64,000 nt of DNA from Clonostachys chloroleuca (taxonomy: Eukaryota > Ascomycota > Sordariomycetes > Hypocreales > Bionectriaceae): the NCBI GenBank assembly GCA_037952775.1, contig JBANAY010000003.1, positions 20,894,001-20,958,000 on the forward strand, written 5' to 3'. Of the stretch, positions 39,759-54,318 are shown piece by piece. The notes under the pieces were generated by a model that saw only the letters and a program-made list of their open reading frames with translations, made no database searches and was not told where the DNA came from. Position 1 is the first letter of the stretch. Every line of letters starts with the position of its first letter. A program made the position numbers and the translations under genes.

Positions 39759-40046
39759 TAATTTTTTTTAAAGGTTTTTACTATATTTAAAAGATATCCT
39801 AAGATTAGATTATATATAACTAGATCTATATAATTTATTTTTAACTAAGTTTTAATCTATATTTAATCTTTAACTCTATTTTTTATCTTTTTATTTATAT
39901 AAGCTAAAATAAAATAACAATATCTTTAAAAACTCTAAAAAGAGCTTACTATATATATATAACTTAGCTATAGATCCTAAGGAGAAATATTTATTATATT
40001 TTATAATTAATTATAATATCTCTTAAGTTTATTATCATTAACTATC
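39759..40046 (-). repeat. R1 fragment, 3' part only (5'-truncated)
   Basis: It begins with a T run and ggtttttactatattt and follows the R1 tail for about 270 bp, then stops next to a second R1 start at 40047. Confidence 0.65.
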
Positions 40047-40098
40047 TTTTTTTTTAGGGGTTTTTACTATATTTAAAGAATATTCTAATATTAGATTA

Positions 40099-40232
40099 TA
40101 CTATAGGGAAAGTAGCTAATAGTAAACTAATAAGTAATAAGTAGGAAATTAATAATCTAGCTAGCTATAGACAGACTATTAATAATTAATTAAGATTATA
40201 TATATATATAAACTAGATAATTACCTATATTA
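40099..40232 (+). repeat. 5' LTR of Gypsy IV (134 bp)
   Basis: It starts tactataggg and ends cctatatta. The following ttagtag could be a RIP-altered primer-binding site (TGGTAGC type), which is inference. Confidence 0.85.
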
Positions 40233-43200
40233 ATTAGTAGTAATTCTATACCTTTTTTCCCCTAATAGATAGCTAGAAGGTTCTTTTCCTATTTAATAAA
40301 ACTATTTAAAAATAAAACCTAGTTAAAACTATTAGCTAATTATTAATTACTTACTTATTATCTAACTATTATACTTTAAAACTATTAGCTAATTATTAAA
40401 AAATACCTATCTATCTAAATAGATTACTTTAAGCTAATTAATATATCTTTATTAATCTATTTACTACTAGTATATTTATTAGACTATTAGTAGTTTATTA
40501 TAAATACTATAATATTAGTATAGTAATAAACTTTATTATAATATATAGATAATTATCTAATTACTAAGTTTTCTATAAAGTTTAATTTACTATAAGAGTT
40601 AAAAGTAGCTCTAAGAACCTTTTATCTATTTTTCTAGATAAAAGATAAATAGGAATCTATTTACTAGCTATAATCTATTTTATTAAATCTTTATTATACT
40701 AACTACCTGTAGTTAATAGCTAATATTATAAGAACCCCTCCTTATAATATTATATAAAGTTAATTATTCTATTTATCTTTATTCCCTAATAAGCTTTAGA
40801 TAGATAATACTATATATAAGTTTAAGAGACTTATTTTAGTAAGAATATATCTAATAATAGCTAGAAAGGTAAAAATAGTAGTTACTTATAGAATAAAATA
40901 AAATAGTTTATAGTCTTATAGGAAGATATAAAGCCTAATTAAGTATTAGCTTATAAGATTTTATTTAATTTAGAATAGTTAAATAATAAATTATATTCTA
41001 GCCCTATAGATAGTCTAATAAGGAATACCTTTATATTTATATCTTTTACCTTATTTATATTTAAATTATTAGATATAATTATCTTTATTACTAAACTATC
41101 TAAATTACTATTTTCTAGCTTATTTAATCTATAGTTATTAGATTTATTTAATTTATTATTATTAGAGCTAATTAACTTATTATTAATACTACTAGTAGTA
41201 TAAGATCCTATAGATAGCTATATATCTTATTTAATTAGTTATTTTATTAATTAATTACTAGCTAATTCTATTCCCTATTATTTAATTAAAATAGTAGCTA
41301 ATTATTAATATCTAATAGTAATTCCTAATTAGTTTAATTTATTTATAGATAAATAAAATAGTCTATTAAATATAATTACTTTAAATAGCTATATTTAGTA
41401 TAATAATAATAATAAAGAGTAAACTATATAAGATCTAAGGATAATCCTATAGGAAAGTAGAATAATAATATAGACTATTATTAATATATTATATAATAAA
41501 TAGCTATCTAAACTTAATAATAGGTACCTCTATTACTTATAAGAGCCTCCTTACTACTTATATAATAAGTTAAGAAGCTATAGTTATATAAGAAACTCTA
41601 AATCCTACTTTATCTTCTTATAAAAGTAATTATAGCTACTACTATAATAAATAAAGATTAGATAGATATAAATCTAAAAAGTATTTATATAAGTATATAA
41701 AATACTATAATCTATTAATAGATCTATATAACTTAGATTCTAACTTATTAAATAAATCTCTATATTCCTAAGATTAATATAAGCAGAACTATAATTATAA
41801 CTATAAATCCAGCTAATATAAATACTCCCTATTTATATTATCTTCCTCTAAAATAATAACTATTATCTTACTATATATTAATAATATTAAGTTTAAAATT
41901 AAAATAATTAGTAAGTTTTAATCTAATAATAACTCTAAACTAATTTAATACTAAATATTATTTTCCTACTATATAGATATAAATATATTTCTTAAGATAC
42001 TAAATAATAATATTAATATAGATTTTACTTATAAAATATATAAGAGTATATAATTATTATTATATAAAGATATATTAAACTAATATTAAATATAATTATT
42101 AGTTAAATAATATAATAAATACTTAAATATACTATTAATTAATAAATAAAAAAAGATATTATATAAGAGATTCTATATAAATATAATAGAGGTATAATAA
42201 AAAATTAATAATCTGAAATTTAATAAATTAGCTTATTAAAAGGATAAATTATCTAGAAGTTTTATAATATTAGTTATCTATTATATAAAGATATTAAATA
42301 CTATAAGTATTAAGATATAGTTAGTATATATTTATAACTATATTAATTCTTATCTATACTAAGAACTACTAAAACCTAGATAATATATTAAGTTATATAA
42401 ATAGTTTAATAAATTAGATAAGAAAGTAATAGCTTAGTATAATAAATTTTAATTTTTATAATAATTAGTATTTAGTAAGTAATTAAATTAAGTAAAACTT
42501 TCTCTATATCTAATTTAGTTTTAATTTAAATAGTAAGTAAGTATATAATTTTATAGATATTTATTTAAAAATACCCTAGTAGAAGAGATTCTTAGATAAT
42601 TAAAAGGCTAATAATAAGCTTAAAATACCTACTAATTTTAAGTATCCTAATATTATATTAAACTCTACTTAGAAATCCCTTTAGAAATAAATAGTAGATA
42701 ATAAATATTATTTTTAGAAATATAAGAAATAAAAATAATATAAGAAAGTATTTCTAATAGGAGATAAGAATATATAGGTAGATAATATACTAGTACTAGA
42801 TAATAATAAAACTAGTAAGTATCTTATTAATAAAAACTCTAACTATATATTATAGGAAATAATTAAACTATTTACTAAGAATTTAAATATTTTATAAAAA
42901 GAGAAATTAGTATTTATTATAAAAAGTAGTAAGATATTTTATTATATACTATAATATAAATATTATTTATATTATAATATTTTTAATTTAATAAATATTC
43001 TCTAATACTATCTTAAGAAACTAAATAATTATTCTCTAGATATATTATTAAATAATAACTAATAATATTAATACTACTAAATAATTTTTAAAACTAAAGA
43101 AGTACTATTTAACTACTTAGACTCTAAGTACTATTATCTAATAATAGATAATATAAATATAGAAGAATATATAATAATAATTTATATAATACTAATCCTA

Positions 43201-46200
43201 ATTAAAAAAAATATTAGTTAAGAAATTAGGTTATAGCTATACTATATTTAAAATATATCCTAAGCTAATACTATAAGTTCTTATTATTATTATTTTAAAA
43301 GATAATAGATTATTAATAATTATTACTAATAAAGACTAGCTATATTAATAGCTTAATATTAAGTATTCTAAAGTTAAACTATTATTTATTAAGGAACTAA
43401 ATAGTAGTATAGAGTTATTTTATAGAATAATATTTTTTATTTATTTATAGAGATACTAAGTAATAATAAGAGTTATTATATAGATAATAAAGAACTTAGA
43501 TTCTAATTTACTACTAGGTATAAGATAACTATATCTATATAGTATAATAATTAATTACTATATACTATATATAGAAATTAGATTATATTAGAACTTATAA
43601 GTTTCTATTTAGATTATTAAGGAGAATAAGCTTATTAAAGCTAAGATTACTATAATTTAGTTTTTTATTCTAAAATTTAGAAAAGCTTTTTATATATTTA
43701 TTAAGAAACCCAGAATATCTACTAATAGATTACTAATAATAATATCTAATTATATAGAAGTAGTAGTAGTAATAGTTTTATATAATATAGCTTTTATTAT
43801 AATAATTAATAATTTAATTAAGCTATTAATAATTCCCTATAGTATAAAATTAGAAATAGTTTCTAGTTTTTTATAAGATAATAATTTTAATTTTACTATA
43901 TAGATATAAACTAACTAGTTATAAATAGCTAAATTTAATAAAATTATTTATATTATATCTATAAAGATAGAATTAAATAAAATATATAACTAATTAATTA
44001 AGTAAATAAATATTACTCTAGCTAAAAATACTAAATATTAAAATATAAATAAATCTCTACTAGAGTATAGTTCTAGATTACTAATAAGTAATTTTCTAAA
44101 ATTATATTAATTTCTAGGGATATTATATATATCTAATTAGGAAGAGTTTATACCTAAGGGTATATATTATAATATAGAAAACTATAAAATTATAAAAGCT
44201 TTTTATAAATTAATTATTAAATATAATATATAGTAAAACTAAAGTATTATATTAGTACTAAGAGAGAAGCTAATAAAAATCTATTTTAAAATTAATTAAT
44301 AAGATAGTAAATTAGCTAATAAGCTATATATTATTAGTCTAAAAGACTATTAGATTATTAATAATATATTTAATTTATTATATAATATTAGTAGAATAGA
44401 ATAAGTAGAGAATTTATACTTTTTTACTACTTTAATCTTTATTATCTAAAAAATAATAAATAGATAATAGAAAGATTATATTATTATTAATTTATATAGA
44501 CTAAATATTATAATCCTTTTAAATATATATCTACTTTCTTATTAGGAAGATTTACTTATATTAATATATAGAATAAGATATTTTATAGTAATTAATATAT
44601 ACTCTTTCTTTTACTAATTCTTAATTTATTTAGATTATACTAATAAGTTTATTATTATATTATACTATAGATTAAAAAGGTTTAATATACTACTAATAGA
44701 ATATTAGAACTTACTAGTATATATATAATATTAAATTAATAAATAGTTTTTCCTATATTATAAGTTTATAAGAGTTTATATTAATAATATAATTATTTTT
44801 TTAAATATATTAGAAGAGTATTTATAATATATTAAGATAATTTTTAATCTTTTTAAATTACTAAATCTTTAATTTATATTTAGTAAATTATTTATTAGAT
44901 ATTAAAAAGTCTAGTTATTAGAATATATAGTAAATAGTAAAAGTATTATATTAATAGATAATTATATAAATATATTAACTAAATAGAGTTTTCCTTCTTT
45001 ATTAAAGATATTAGAAATATATATTAGAGTAATAGAATAGATTTAAAGTTTTATTTCTTTATATATATAAAAAATAAAAGTTTTATATTATAGGAAAATA
45101 ATATTACTAGCTTAAGGCTAAGTAGATAGTATAATAGTAACTTATATAAAGAGAAAGTAATTTACTATAAGAATAAAAATAGAGAATAATTTAGAAACTA
45201 GAGAGGCTTTTAAGCTAATATAATAGAACCTAATTAATTATTTTAAACTAAAACTTATATATCTAGATAATAATTAATAGCTATTTATTAAACTAAATAT
45301 ATTAAAATATAGTTTTAATATTATTTTATTCTATTATAATAGTAATTTTAATCTAAAAAACTCTATAAAATTACTTAATAAATTATAAATATAATATCTT
45401 AGTTTTTAGAATAAATTATTAAATTAGACTAAATAAAATTATTAATTTATAGAACTTAAGATTATAATACTAATTTAGATAGCTATAAAGAATATATTAA
45501 TTTTTTATAGTATAAAGAATTATATAATTATATTAATAGACTATTTAGTAATAGCTCTAATAGTTTACTAAAAGAGTATAAAAATAATTAATATTCTTAA
45601 AATAAACTACTACTTATAGTTAGTATCTTCTTATTATAGTTTAATATAGATATTTATTATATTCCTAGGAAACTAAATATAGTTCTAAATACTCTAAATT
45701 ACCTTTTATAAATAGATAATAAAAAATAGATATAATTAGTTAAAAATAATAATATATTAGAAGATATTTCTATAATATATAATAAGATTATATTAATAAT
45801 TTCTAAAGTATTAGTAGAACTATTAATACTATAGTAATTTATAAATAGCTATAAAACTAATATAAAGTATTAGAAGATAATTAGCTAGTTATAATAAAAG
45901 ATAAAGAAGTATACTCTAATATATATAGATAGTTTCTTAAGAAAGCTAGATCTATATTTTACTTTAATAGAAAATAGTTTATTATACTATAAAATATATA
46001 CTAAATAGTACTAGCTATATATCCCTATATTATTAATTTAACTAATTCTAGAGATAGTATATAAAGTATATTATTTTAGTATTAAATAAATAAAGTATAA
46101 AATAAATAGCTTTATATTTCTAAATCTCTAGAAATAAGTTAAAGTTTTTATTTAGTATTACTAATATACTATATTATATTAGTTAATCTAGTAACTATCT

Positions 46201-49200
46201 AGAGATTTTAACCCTATTCTATTAGAATTTAAACCCTATTTAATCTAAATAATAGATTTTATTATTAAATTACTATTAATATTTATAGTAGATAATATAT
46301 TTAAGAGATTAGGTTTTAAAGAATATAATATACTATTAATAATTACTTATAAGTTATTAAAAAGTATATTTTAATATCTAGCTATAATAAGTATATAATA
46401 GAGAATTAGATTATAAATATTCTAAAGTTCTAAATACTAATTAACTAGGAATTATTAAAAGTTATTATATTTAATTATAATAGGAAATAGATAGATAACT
46501 TTTAGTAAGTAATATTTAAAGCTCTTTAAATAAAATTAATTTAAATAATATCTTAGTACTTACTAAATAATAATTAATTAGAATTAATAAATTAAATTAT
46601 TAAGATAGTAATATACTATAGTTTCTCTATTAATCTAGATACTTATTAGCTATTAATACTTCTAGCTATTTAATTATTATTAAATAATACTTTTATTATA
46701 ATATTTAATACTATACTAAATAAGATTATAATAGATTTTTAATTATAAACTCTATTAATAATTTTATATAAGAAATTAGATAGCTAATATAATAAGGAAG
46801 TATATTTTTCTATTCTCTATAAAGCTAGATAGTAAAAAGCTAAAATAACTACTAATTTTATAACTATATAATATAAAAGGCTATTTAATACTAGATATTA
46901 GTAAATTAAGTTTAATAAAAACTAATAGATATATTTATATCTCTATTATAGATATATTATTCTAAGGTAAATATATAAATTCAGTTAGTATTAAATTAAT
47001 CTTTTTAAAATTCTATAAAAAGTTAATTCCTAGATATATAAATTAGATTTACTAGAATATTAGAAAATATATTCTATTATTTTAATTCTTTAGTTAGAAG
47101 AGGTATTATAGGGAGTAAATCTATTTAATAGATTATATAGAAATAAATAACTATATATTTTTATTAAGAGTAATAATAATATTTAGTAATTCTTTAAATT
47201 AGAAATAATTATTATAAAGTAAAAATACTATAATTATAATTATTAATATCTTATTTAATAGAAAGATTATAATACTAATTTTAATATATAGCTATATAAG
47301 AAGAAGCTAAATAATACTCTAGAGCTACTAAGGGAGTTTATTACTAAAAGACTATATAAGTATAGTAGTATATAGTAATTTTATATAGTAAGAGAAAACT
47401 AAAATAAAAAATATCTTTTTAGTATTTTATAGCTAAACTAGTTTATCTACTATTTAGCTTTATAAATAGCTAACTATTAGCTTATATTATAAAAATTTAT
47501 CTTTTAATCTAATATAATAATTTAAAATCTTACTCTTTTAATATCTATATTTTATATATATATAATATAAATTCCTTTTTCTATATAATACTAATATATA
47601 GTCTTACTACTTTCTATTTATATAGTATTAGTATTTATATATAAATCTTAATCTTTAATTATTTATAATAAACTATAACTATAAATAGTACTAGAAAAGA
47701 AATTAGCTTTAGATTAAAAGACTTTAGAGATAATTTTAATAACTATAAGAAAAAGATAGTATATATAAGTATTTATACTTATTATAAGTATATATACTAT
47801 ATAATTAAAATAGACTAGGAAAGAATAATAATTAATTTACTAGAGTTTATTTTTTAGAAAATTAGATAGCTAATTTAGTATTAAGTTATATAATAAATAA
47901 ATATTAATAATAAAGTTAATCTATAGATTATAAATTATCTTTTTCTAATACTATTTAAATCTATTAAAAAGAAATATATAAATATAATTATAACTATAAA
48001 TAATAACTATAGATTCCTATATCTAGTATATTATATTCTAAAGTTAATTAGTAAATTTAATACTTTTTTTTTCTAAAAATAATTATTATATTTATAGTAT
48101 ACTAATATATATTCTTCCTTTAAAACTTAATAATAGATAGTTATTTAAACTAAATATAAAACTACTTTAGTATCTAAAGGGATAGTAAACTAAGTAATTT
48201 ATAGATAAATAGAAAAATAATAAGAATAAATAGTAAACTAAAAAACCTATAAAAAAGTAAAGAAATAATAAATATAATAATAATAAAGATTTAGATAAAC
48301 CTCTATTTAAAAAGAAAAAAAAAGTAATATACTAAAAAATAGAATAAAGAAAGTAAAGAGTTAAATTTAATTAAAAGCTTTTATAGCTTTATATTAAAAA
48401 ATCTTCTAAATAACTATTTTTAGATTTATACTAATAATATATTTTTAGAATATAGTAAAATCTAAAGAGATATTATATATACTATTATTATATAGAATAA
48501 GCTTATTATAAACTAGATTATTATATATAATAATAACTCTCTAAATTATAATTATACTTATTTTAAGAATAAAGAGAAATATTTTAAGTATTTATATTAT
48601 AATAAAATATAAAAGAATAAGCTTATAGAGCTAAAGTATAGTAAAACTCTAAAAATTATTAAGTTACTAGATAATACTTAGAGCTTAGTTAAATAAAAAT
48701 ATAAGAATAATTAATTAAATAGTATACTAAAAAGTATTAAATTTTCCCTATATAATCTTTTTAAATAAAATATAGTTTTTAACTATTACTAATATTAGTA
48801 TTCTCTAATCTTCTAATAGCTATTATACTAACTAGTTCTTTAGTAAAATATATTTACTTAATAAAATATATATACTTATTTAACTCCTAGAGAGATAGAT
48901 ATAAAATTTCAGATTATAAATTTATATATTATAATTAGTAAATATAAAACTAATATTATAGTAATAAAAATATATATCTAAATCTTAGAGTTAATATTAG
49001 AAAGTATCTATTATAATTAATTAGTATATTAGGAATATAAGTTACTATTAGAATAAAATTAGATATTAATATTTAGAATAATATAAACTAGTTAAGTTTA
49101 TATAAAATATTATAATTATATAATTATTAATTTACTAAATATAGTTATAGGGATATAATTTATTATTTAGCTAAGTATAGTTATAAGAATATAATATTTT

Positions 49201-49215
49201 TCTGGATAAAGTAAT

Positions 49216-49349
49216 TATTATAAGGAAAATAACTAATAGTAAACTAATAAGTAATAAGTAGGAAATTAATAATCTAACTAGCTATAGATAGACTATTAAT
49301 AATTAATTAAAATTATATATATATATAAACCAGATAATTACCTATATCA
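49216..49349 (+). repeat. 3' LTR of Gypsy IV (134 bp)
   Basis: It starts tattataagg and ends cctatatca, keeping the CA end. It is identical to the 5' LTR except for C/T and G/A differences. Confidence 0.85.
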
Positions 49350-50065
49350 GATTATATATAACTAGATCTATATAATTTATTTTTAATTAAATTTTAGTTT
49401 ATATTTAATCTTTAATTTTTTTTTTCTTTATATAAGCTAAAGTAAGATAATAATATCTTTAAATACTCTAAAAAAAGCTTATTAAATATATAATTTAGCT
49501 ATAAATCCTAAAAGGGAATACTTATTATTTATAATTAATTATAATATCTTTCTAAGCTTATTATTACTAATTACTAATTATTAATTACTAACTATTTCTA
49601 TTTATAATAATAATAGCTTTATTTAATATAATTATCTCTAATATTTAGAATAATTATAATAGTAAATAGAGTTTTTATATATATAATAAAAATAAGTTTA
49701 ATAAGCTAAATTTTAATAATAACTAAATACTTAATAATTATAATAATCTAAGATATAGTTTCTAGTTCTAGTATATTATATATATATATATATATATTAT
49801 TAATTTTACTTAGCTCTTTAAATAAAATCTAATTAATTTAATTCCCTCTTAATTAACTAAGATAGTAACTAATTAATAATATTTAAGGATTATCTTTAGA
49901 TAATTTAATTTATATATAGATAAGAAGAGTAGATTATTAAATAAAAGAAAATCTAAATAATATTAGCTTATAAAATAAAAATAATAAATAATAAATCTTA
50001 AAAGAATTAAAAATAATTCTTTAATTAAATAGTATAATAATATAAACTCTTATTAATATAATATA

Positions 50066-50592
50066 TAATAAACTAATATATAATAAAAATATTTTCTAAA
50101 TATATATAATTTTAGATTAAATTAAAATAAACTCTAATATACTTTAATCTAATATAAATAATATTCTAATCTAAATATAATTAAAAAAAATATAAAGTTC
50201 AAATAATTAATTTTTAAAAATTATTTTTATTCTAATTATTTTAATATAGTATATAATATACTACTAAAACTATAAGTTATATATTAAATTATAGTAAATC
50301 TATATAAGATAATTATTATTAAATAATAAGCTTTTTCTCTTAGAGGCTATAATTATAACTAGAATATTTATATATCTAGTTATACTATATAAATATTTTT
50401 TATTACTAGAGTTTTTATAAAATTAATATTTATATTTAAACTAAGAGTATAGTATTTTTATTTTATTTTATAATATTAAAAGTTTAAATATAAACTATTA
50501 ATTATATTTTTAAAAAATATATATTAAATTATATATTATTTAATCTTAGAATATATTTTATTTATAGTAAAACTAATAAATAAATAAAAAAA
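50066..50592 (+). repeat. R2 copy, truncated or internally deleted
   Basis: It carries parts of the R2 left half and the complete 3' half with tail and A-rich end (aaactaataaataaa). A central stretch is missing compared with 34453-35502. Confidence 0.6.
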
Positions 50593-50598
50593 TTTAAA

Positions 50599-51565
50599 AG
50601 GGTTTTTACTATATTTAAAAGATATCCTAAGATTAGGCTATATATAACTAGATTTATATAATTTATTTTTAACTAAGTTTTAATCTATATTTAATCTTTA
50701 ATTCTATTTTTATTTATTTTTTTATTTATATAAGCTAAAGTAAGATAATAATATCTCTAAAAACTCTAAAAAGAGCTTATTAAGTATATAACTTAGCTAT
50801 AAGCTCTAAGAGGGAATACTTATTATTTATAATTAATTATAATATCTCTTTAAGTTTATTATTACTAATTATTAGTTACTAGTTACTAACTACCTCTTTT
50901 TATAACTATAATAATAACTTTATTTAATATAATTATCCCTAGTAGCTAGAGCTTAGTTATAATAGTAAACAGAGTTCTTATATATATAATAAAGATAATT
51001 AGTAATAACTCTTAAAAGCTTACTTATAATCTATTTATTAAATAATAGAGCTTATACTTAGAAATAGAATTCCTTATAGTAATAAAGCTACTTATAATTA
51101 TATAAGCCTAATAGTTATAACTACTAGATCTAATACTCTATTATAAAGCTTATAGAGAGATATTAATATCTCCTGCTCTATATATAGTATTAGTAGATAA
51201 TAGAAATAGATTTAATAAACTAAGCTTTAATAATAACTAAGTACTTAATAATTATAATAACTTAAAATATAGCCTCTAGTTCTAATATATTATATATTAT
51301 TATATAGAACTAATCTAAGTAAAAACTATTTATAAAATCTAATATATTTTAAATATTAATAATATTTAGATAGAAAAGAATAGAATAGAATTAAAATATT
51401 AAAAAGTTTATTAAATAGAGAAATTAAATTAAATAAAGTTAATTAGATAGTATTAAAATTATAGTAGATTAATTAATTATTACTTTAGAATATTTAAAGA
51501 AAAATATAATAGCTAATTATAAAGTTACTATATATTAATTAAAAGACTAAATATAGTTTTATATT
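50599..51565 (-). mobile_element. R1b copy, near full length (about 967 bp)
   Basis: On the plus strand it begins aagggtttttac (the R1 tail) and ends aaatatagttttatat (the R1 head). The middle is the R1b variant. It lies between an R2 3' end on the left and an inverted R2 3' end on the right. Confidence 0.7.
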
Positions 51566-52018
51566 TTTTTTATTAGTTTTACTATAAATAAGAGTATATT
51601 TTAAGATCAGATAATATATAATCTAATATATATTTTTTAAAAATATAATTAGTAGTTTATATCTAAACCTTTAATATTATAAAATAAAGTTAAAATGTTA
51701 TACTTTTAGTCTGAATATAGATATTAATCTTATAAAAACTCTAGTAATAGGAGGTATTTATATAGCTAGATATATAAATAATCTAATTATAATTATAATC
51801 CCTAAAAAGGAAAGTTTATTATCTAATAATAATAACTATATTTTCTTTCTAATTTAAAGCTTATTATAATTAATTAATTAATTATATATTACTATTAATT
51901 ATTTAATTAATTAATTACTAGATATCTAGTAAGTACTTAAATAACTATAATATTTAATATAAATATTCTAATCTCTTAGAGTCTAGTTAATACTTCTAAT
52001 AAGATTCTTAAAGTAATA
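51566..52018 (-). repeat. R2 copy, inverted and 5'-truncated
   Basis: It starts with a T run and attagttttactataaa, the complement of the R2 tail, and follows R2 for about 450 bp before ending abruptly. Confidence 0.65.
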
Positions 52019-53150
52019 ATTCTAATATACTAATTAAATAGTATTTATTTCTATTATTAATATATCTCCTTTATTATCGTAATATCTTTTATTCTAGTAT
52101 TTTACTAGCTCTCTCTACTCTTAATATAATATATCTAAGTTAAATAATTTAATATTAATTATAATTTCCCAGATCTAGATTATTATTAAAATAAAGTTAA
52201 TTTAGAATATCTCCTTACTAATATAGAATCTATATAGTTATTTATTTAGATAGTAATATAGCTATAAAAATTATATAGTATTATCCTAATATATTCCTCC
52301 TACTATAGTTATTTTCTATCTAAAGTATATATAGAAGGTTATAAATACTTTATTAAGTTCTTAAGTTATTTACTCTAGTTTATCTAAAGCTATCTACTAT
52401 TAATATAGATTAGAAAATATTAACTTTATATAAGCTAAGAAGTTATATAGTTAGTATATATAGTATAGCTCTCTATTCTTATAATAAGCTATAAGTTTTT
52501 CTTATACTTTTTATAAAAGAGTATTTTAAATATATTTAAACTAGTTTCTATTATTACTAATAAAGAAATAATCTACTTTAAAAATATATTCTATATATTT
52601 CTTCTATACTAAAAATAAATTCTTTTTACTATTATATAATTCCCCTATTACTAGCTATTTTCTAATTATTAGTACTATAGGGAAAACCTTAGATAGTAAG
52701 TAGAATAGTAGAAAAACTAGTAGCTAGTTCTAAATAGCTTAGGATTAGAACTAGATTTATATTTATAGAAACCTTTAAATAATAATTTTATATTAACTTA
52801 TTATATTTATAGTTATTTAATCTAAGTATTAACCCTATTCTAAAAATCTATTATTTTTATATAGAGTTCTCTAGTAGATAAGGAAGAGTTTAAACTAGAT
52901 ATTAGTATTATTCCTCTATAATTAGAAGTTCCTAGTATATTAAAGTTTATTATAAAGAATATAAATTATAATAGACTAGTTTTATAATAGCTATAAGTAG
53001 ATATCTATTTTAGAGTTTATATTCTTAGGGAGAAAAAGAGTAGGTTTTTTCCTATAACTCTCTTTCCCCTTTATATAGTACTATAGTATACTAATCAGGG
53101 ATCTTACTTATTATAGTTATCTCTTATCAGACCTAGTCTAGTTTTCTACT
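52019..53150. other. AT-rich degenerate segment, unassigned
   Basis: Probably a dead element of another family, but I cannot read a protein from it. A short part near 53090-53145 (aatcagggatc, atcagacctag) is less mutated. Confidence 0.35.
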
Positions 53151-53228
53151 AAGCTTAAGTTCTTAATAAAATTATATATTATCTAATTTTAAAATATATT
53201 TTTATTTATAATAAAACTAATAAAAAAA
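53151..53228 (+). repeat. R2 3' tail fragment (about 78 bp)
   Basis: Only the last part of R2, with ataaaactaataaaaaaaa. A strongly 5'-truncated copy. Confidence 0.55.
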
Positions 53229-54318
53229 ATTAATTTAAATAAATTTTAAATTTAAAAAAAATATTTTAATTTAAATTAATTTAATCTAATATATTATTTA
53301 TAAGAATTATATATAATAACTATAATAGTTAGATAACTTATACTAGATAGAGGTCTAGGGTAGATTAGAATATAACTAATTAGAGTATTATTCTGAGTAG
53401 TATAATCAGATTATTATAAGCTATATAATATAAATTACTATTAATATATAAGTATTATTAAGCTAGTAATAATAGATATATAGATAATATTATTAATAAC
53501 TATCTAAAAGAGTATTCTATCTAATAAAATAAATATATATATATACTATATTAATATATTGGATATAGGATATATTATAGTAATAGCCCGTGGTATAGTT
53601 AATATATACAATATTAACTATATTATTTAGTTATATATAACCGGGTATAATAACTAAGGGTTATCCTTAGGTAATACAGAGGTGGTTTGTAATAATAACT
53701 TAGATTATAATAATTATTAAATATTAAAGAAATTTTTATATAATTCTCTATAAATATAGTAAAAATTAAAATTATCTATATATCTTTCTAATAGCTAGTT
53801 ATTAAATAAAGTAATAGATCTAATAGATATAATTACTAGATCTATATAAATTTTTTATTATTATTATAAATAAATCTATAATAAATTATAGATTTAAATA
53901 ATTAATATATAAAAATAGATATTAATAGTTATTATTAATAATAATTATTATATATATAAAGATCTAGTTATTTATAATAATTAGATTCTAATATAGAGAA
54001 TAATATTATTTTTATTATTATTATTATAAGAGATAGTTAATAATAATAAGTTTAGAAAGATATTATAATTAATTATAAAATATAATAAATATCCTTTTTT
54101 AGAATTTATAATTAAATTATATATTTAATAAGCTCTTTTTAGAATTTTTAAAGATATTATTATTTTATTTTAATTAAAAAAGTAAAAAAAATAGAATTAA
54201 AAATTAAATATAAATTAAAACTTAATTAAAAATAAATTATATAAATCTAATTATATATAATCTGATTTTCGAATATTTCTTATATATAATATATAATAAA
54301 AACCTCTAAAAAAATTAC
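53229..54318 (+). mobile_element. R1 copy E, 5'-truncated and split by a solo LTR
   Basis: The R1 sequence runs 53229-53320 and resumes after the solo LTR to about 54318, where the tail ataaaaacctct plus an A run is visible. A further R1 head and R2 tail fragment follow up to about 54400. Confidence 0.65.
53321..53694 (-). mobile_element. Solo LTR (374 bp) with TSD ataac and uneven RIP
   Basis: It is flanked by ataac at 53316-53320 and 53695-53699, inside R1 copy E. The left 225 bp match the Gypsy I-III LTRs and are fully RIP-mutated. The right 150 bp (53550-53694) match no other copy here and keep cccgtgg, ccggg and ggtggtttg. Confidence 0.85.

Larger units (their letters stand above)
40099..49349 (+). 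mobile_element. Gypsy IV: 9.25 kb LTR retrotransposon with 134 bp LTRs
   Basis: The LTRs, 40099-40232 and 49216-49349, are both exactly 134 bp, end ta/ca and differ only by transitions. The 5 bp TSD is gatta at 40094-40098 and 49350-49354, inside an R1-type copy that continues on both sides. A plus-strand Ty3/Gypsy reverse transcriptase is readable at about 44640-45060 (VYINNIIIF at 44774-44800, in place of VYIDD; then LNILEEYLQYIK). An integrase-like stretch (DFIIKLLL, KRLGFKEYNILL) lies around 46250-46400. About 2.5 kb beyond the integrase-like part is unassigned. The family differs from Gypsy I-III. Confidence 0.85.
40047..49810 (-). repeat. R1b-type copy split by Gypsy IV
   Basis: The 3' tail lies at 40047-40098 and the copy resumes at 49350-49810 after the Gypsy IV insertion. 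The right part follows R1 and then the R1b middle segment. Confidence 0.65.
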
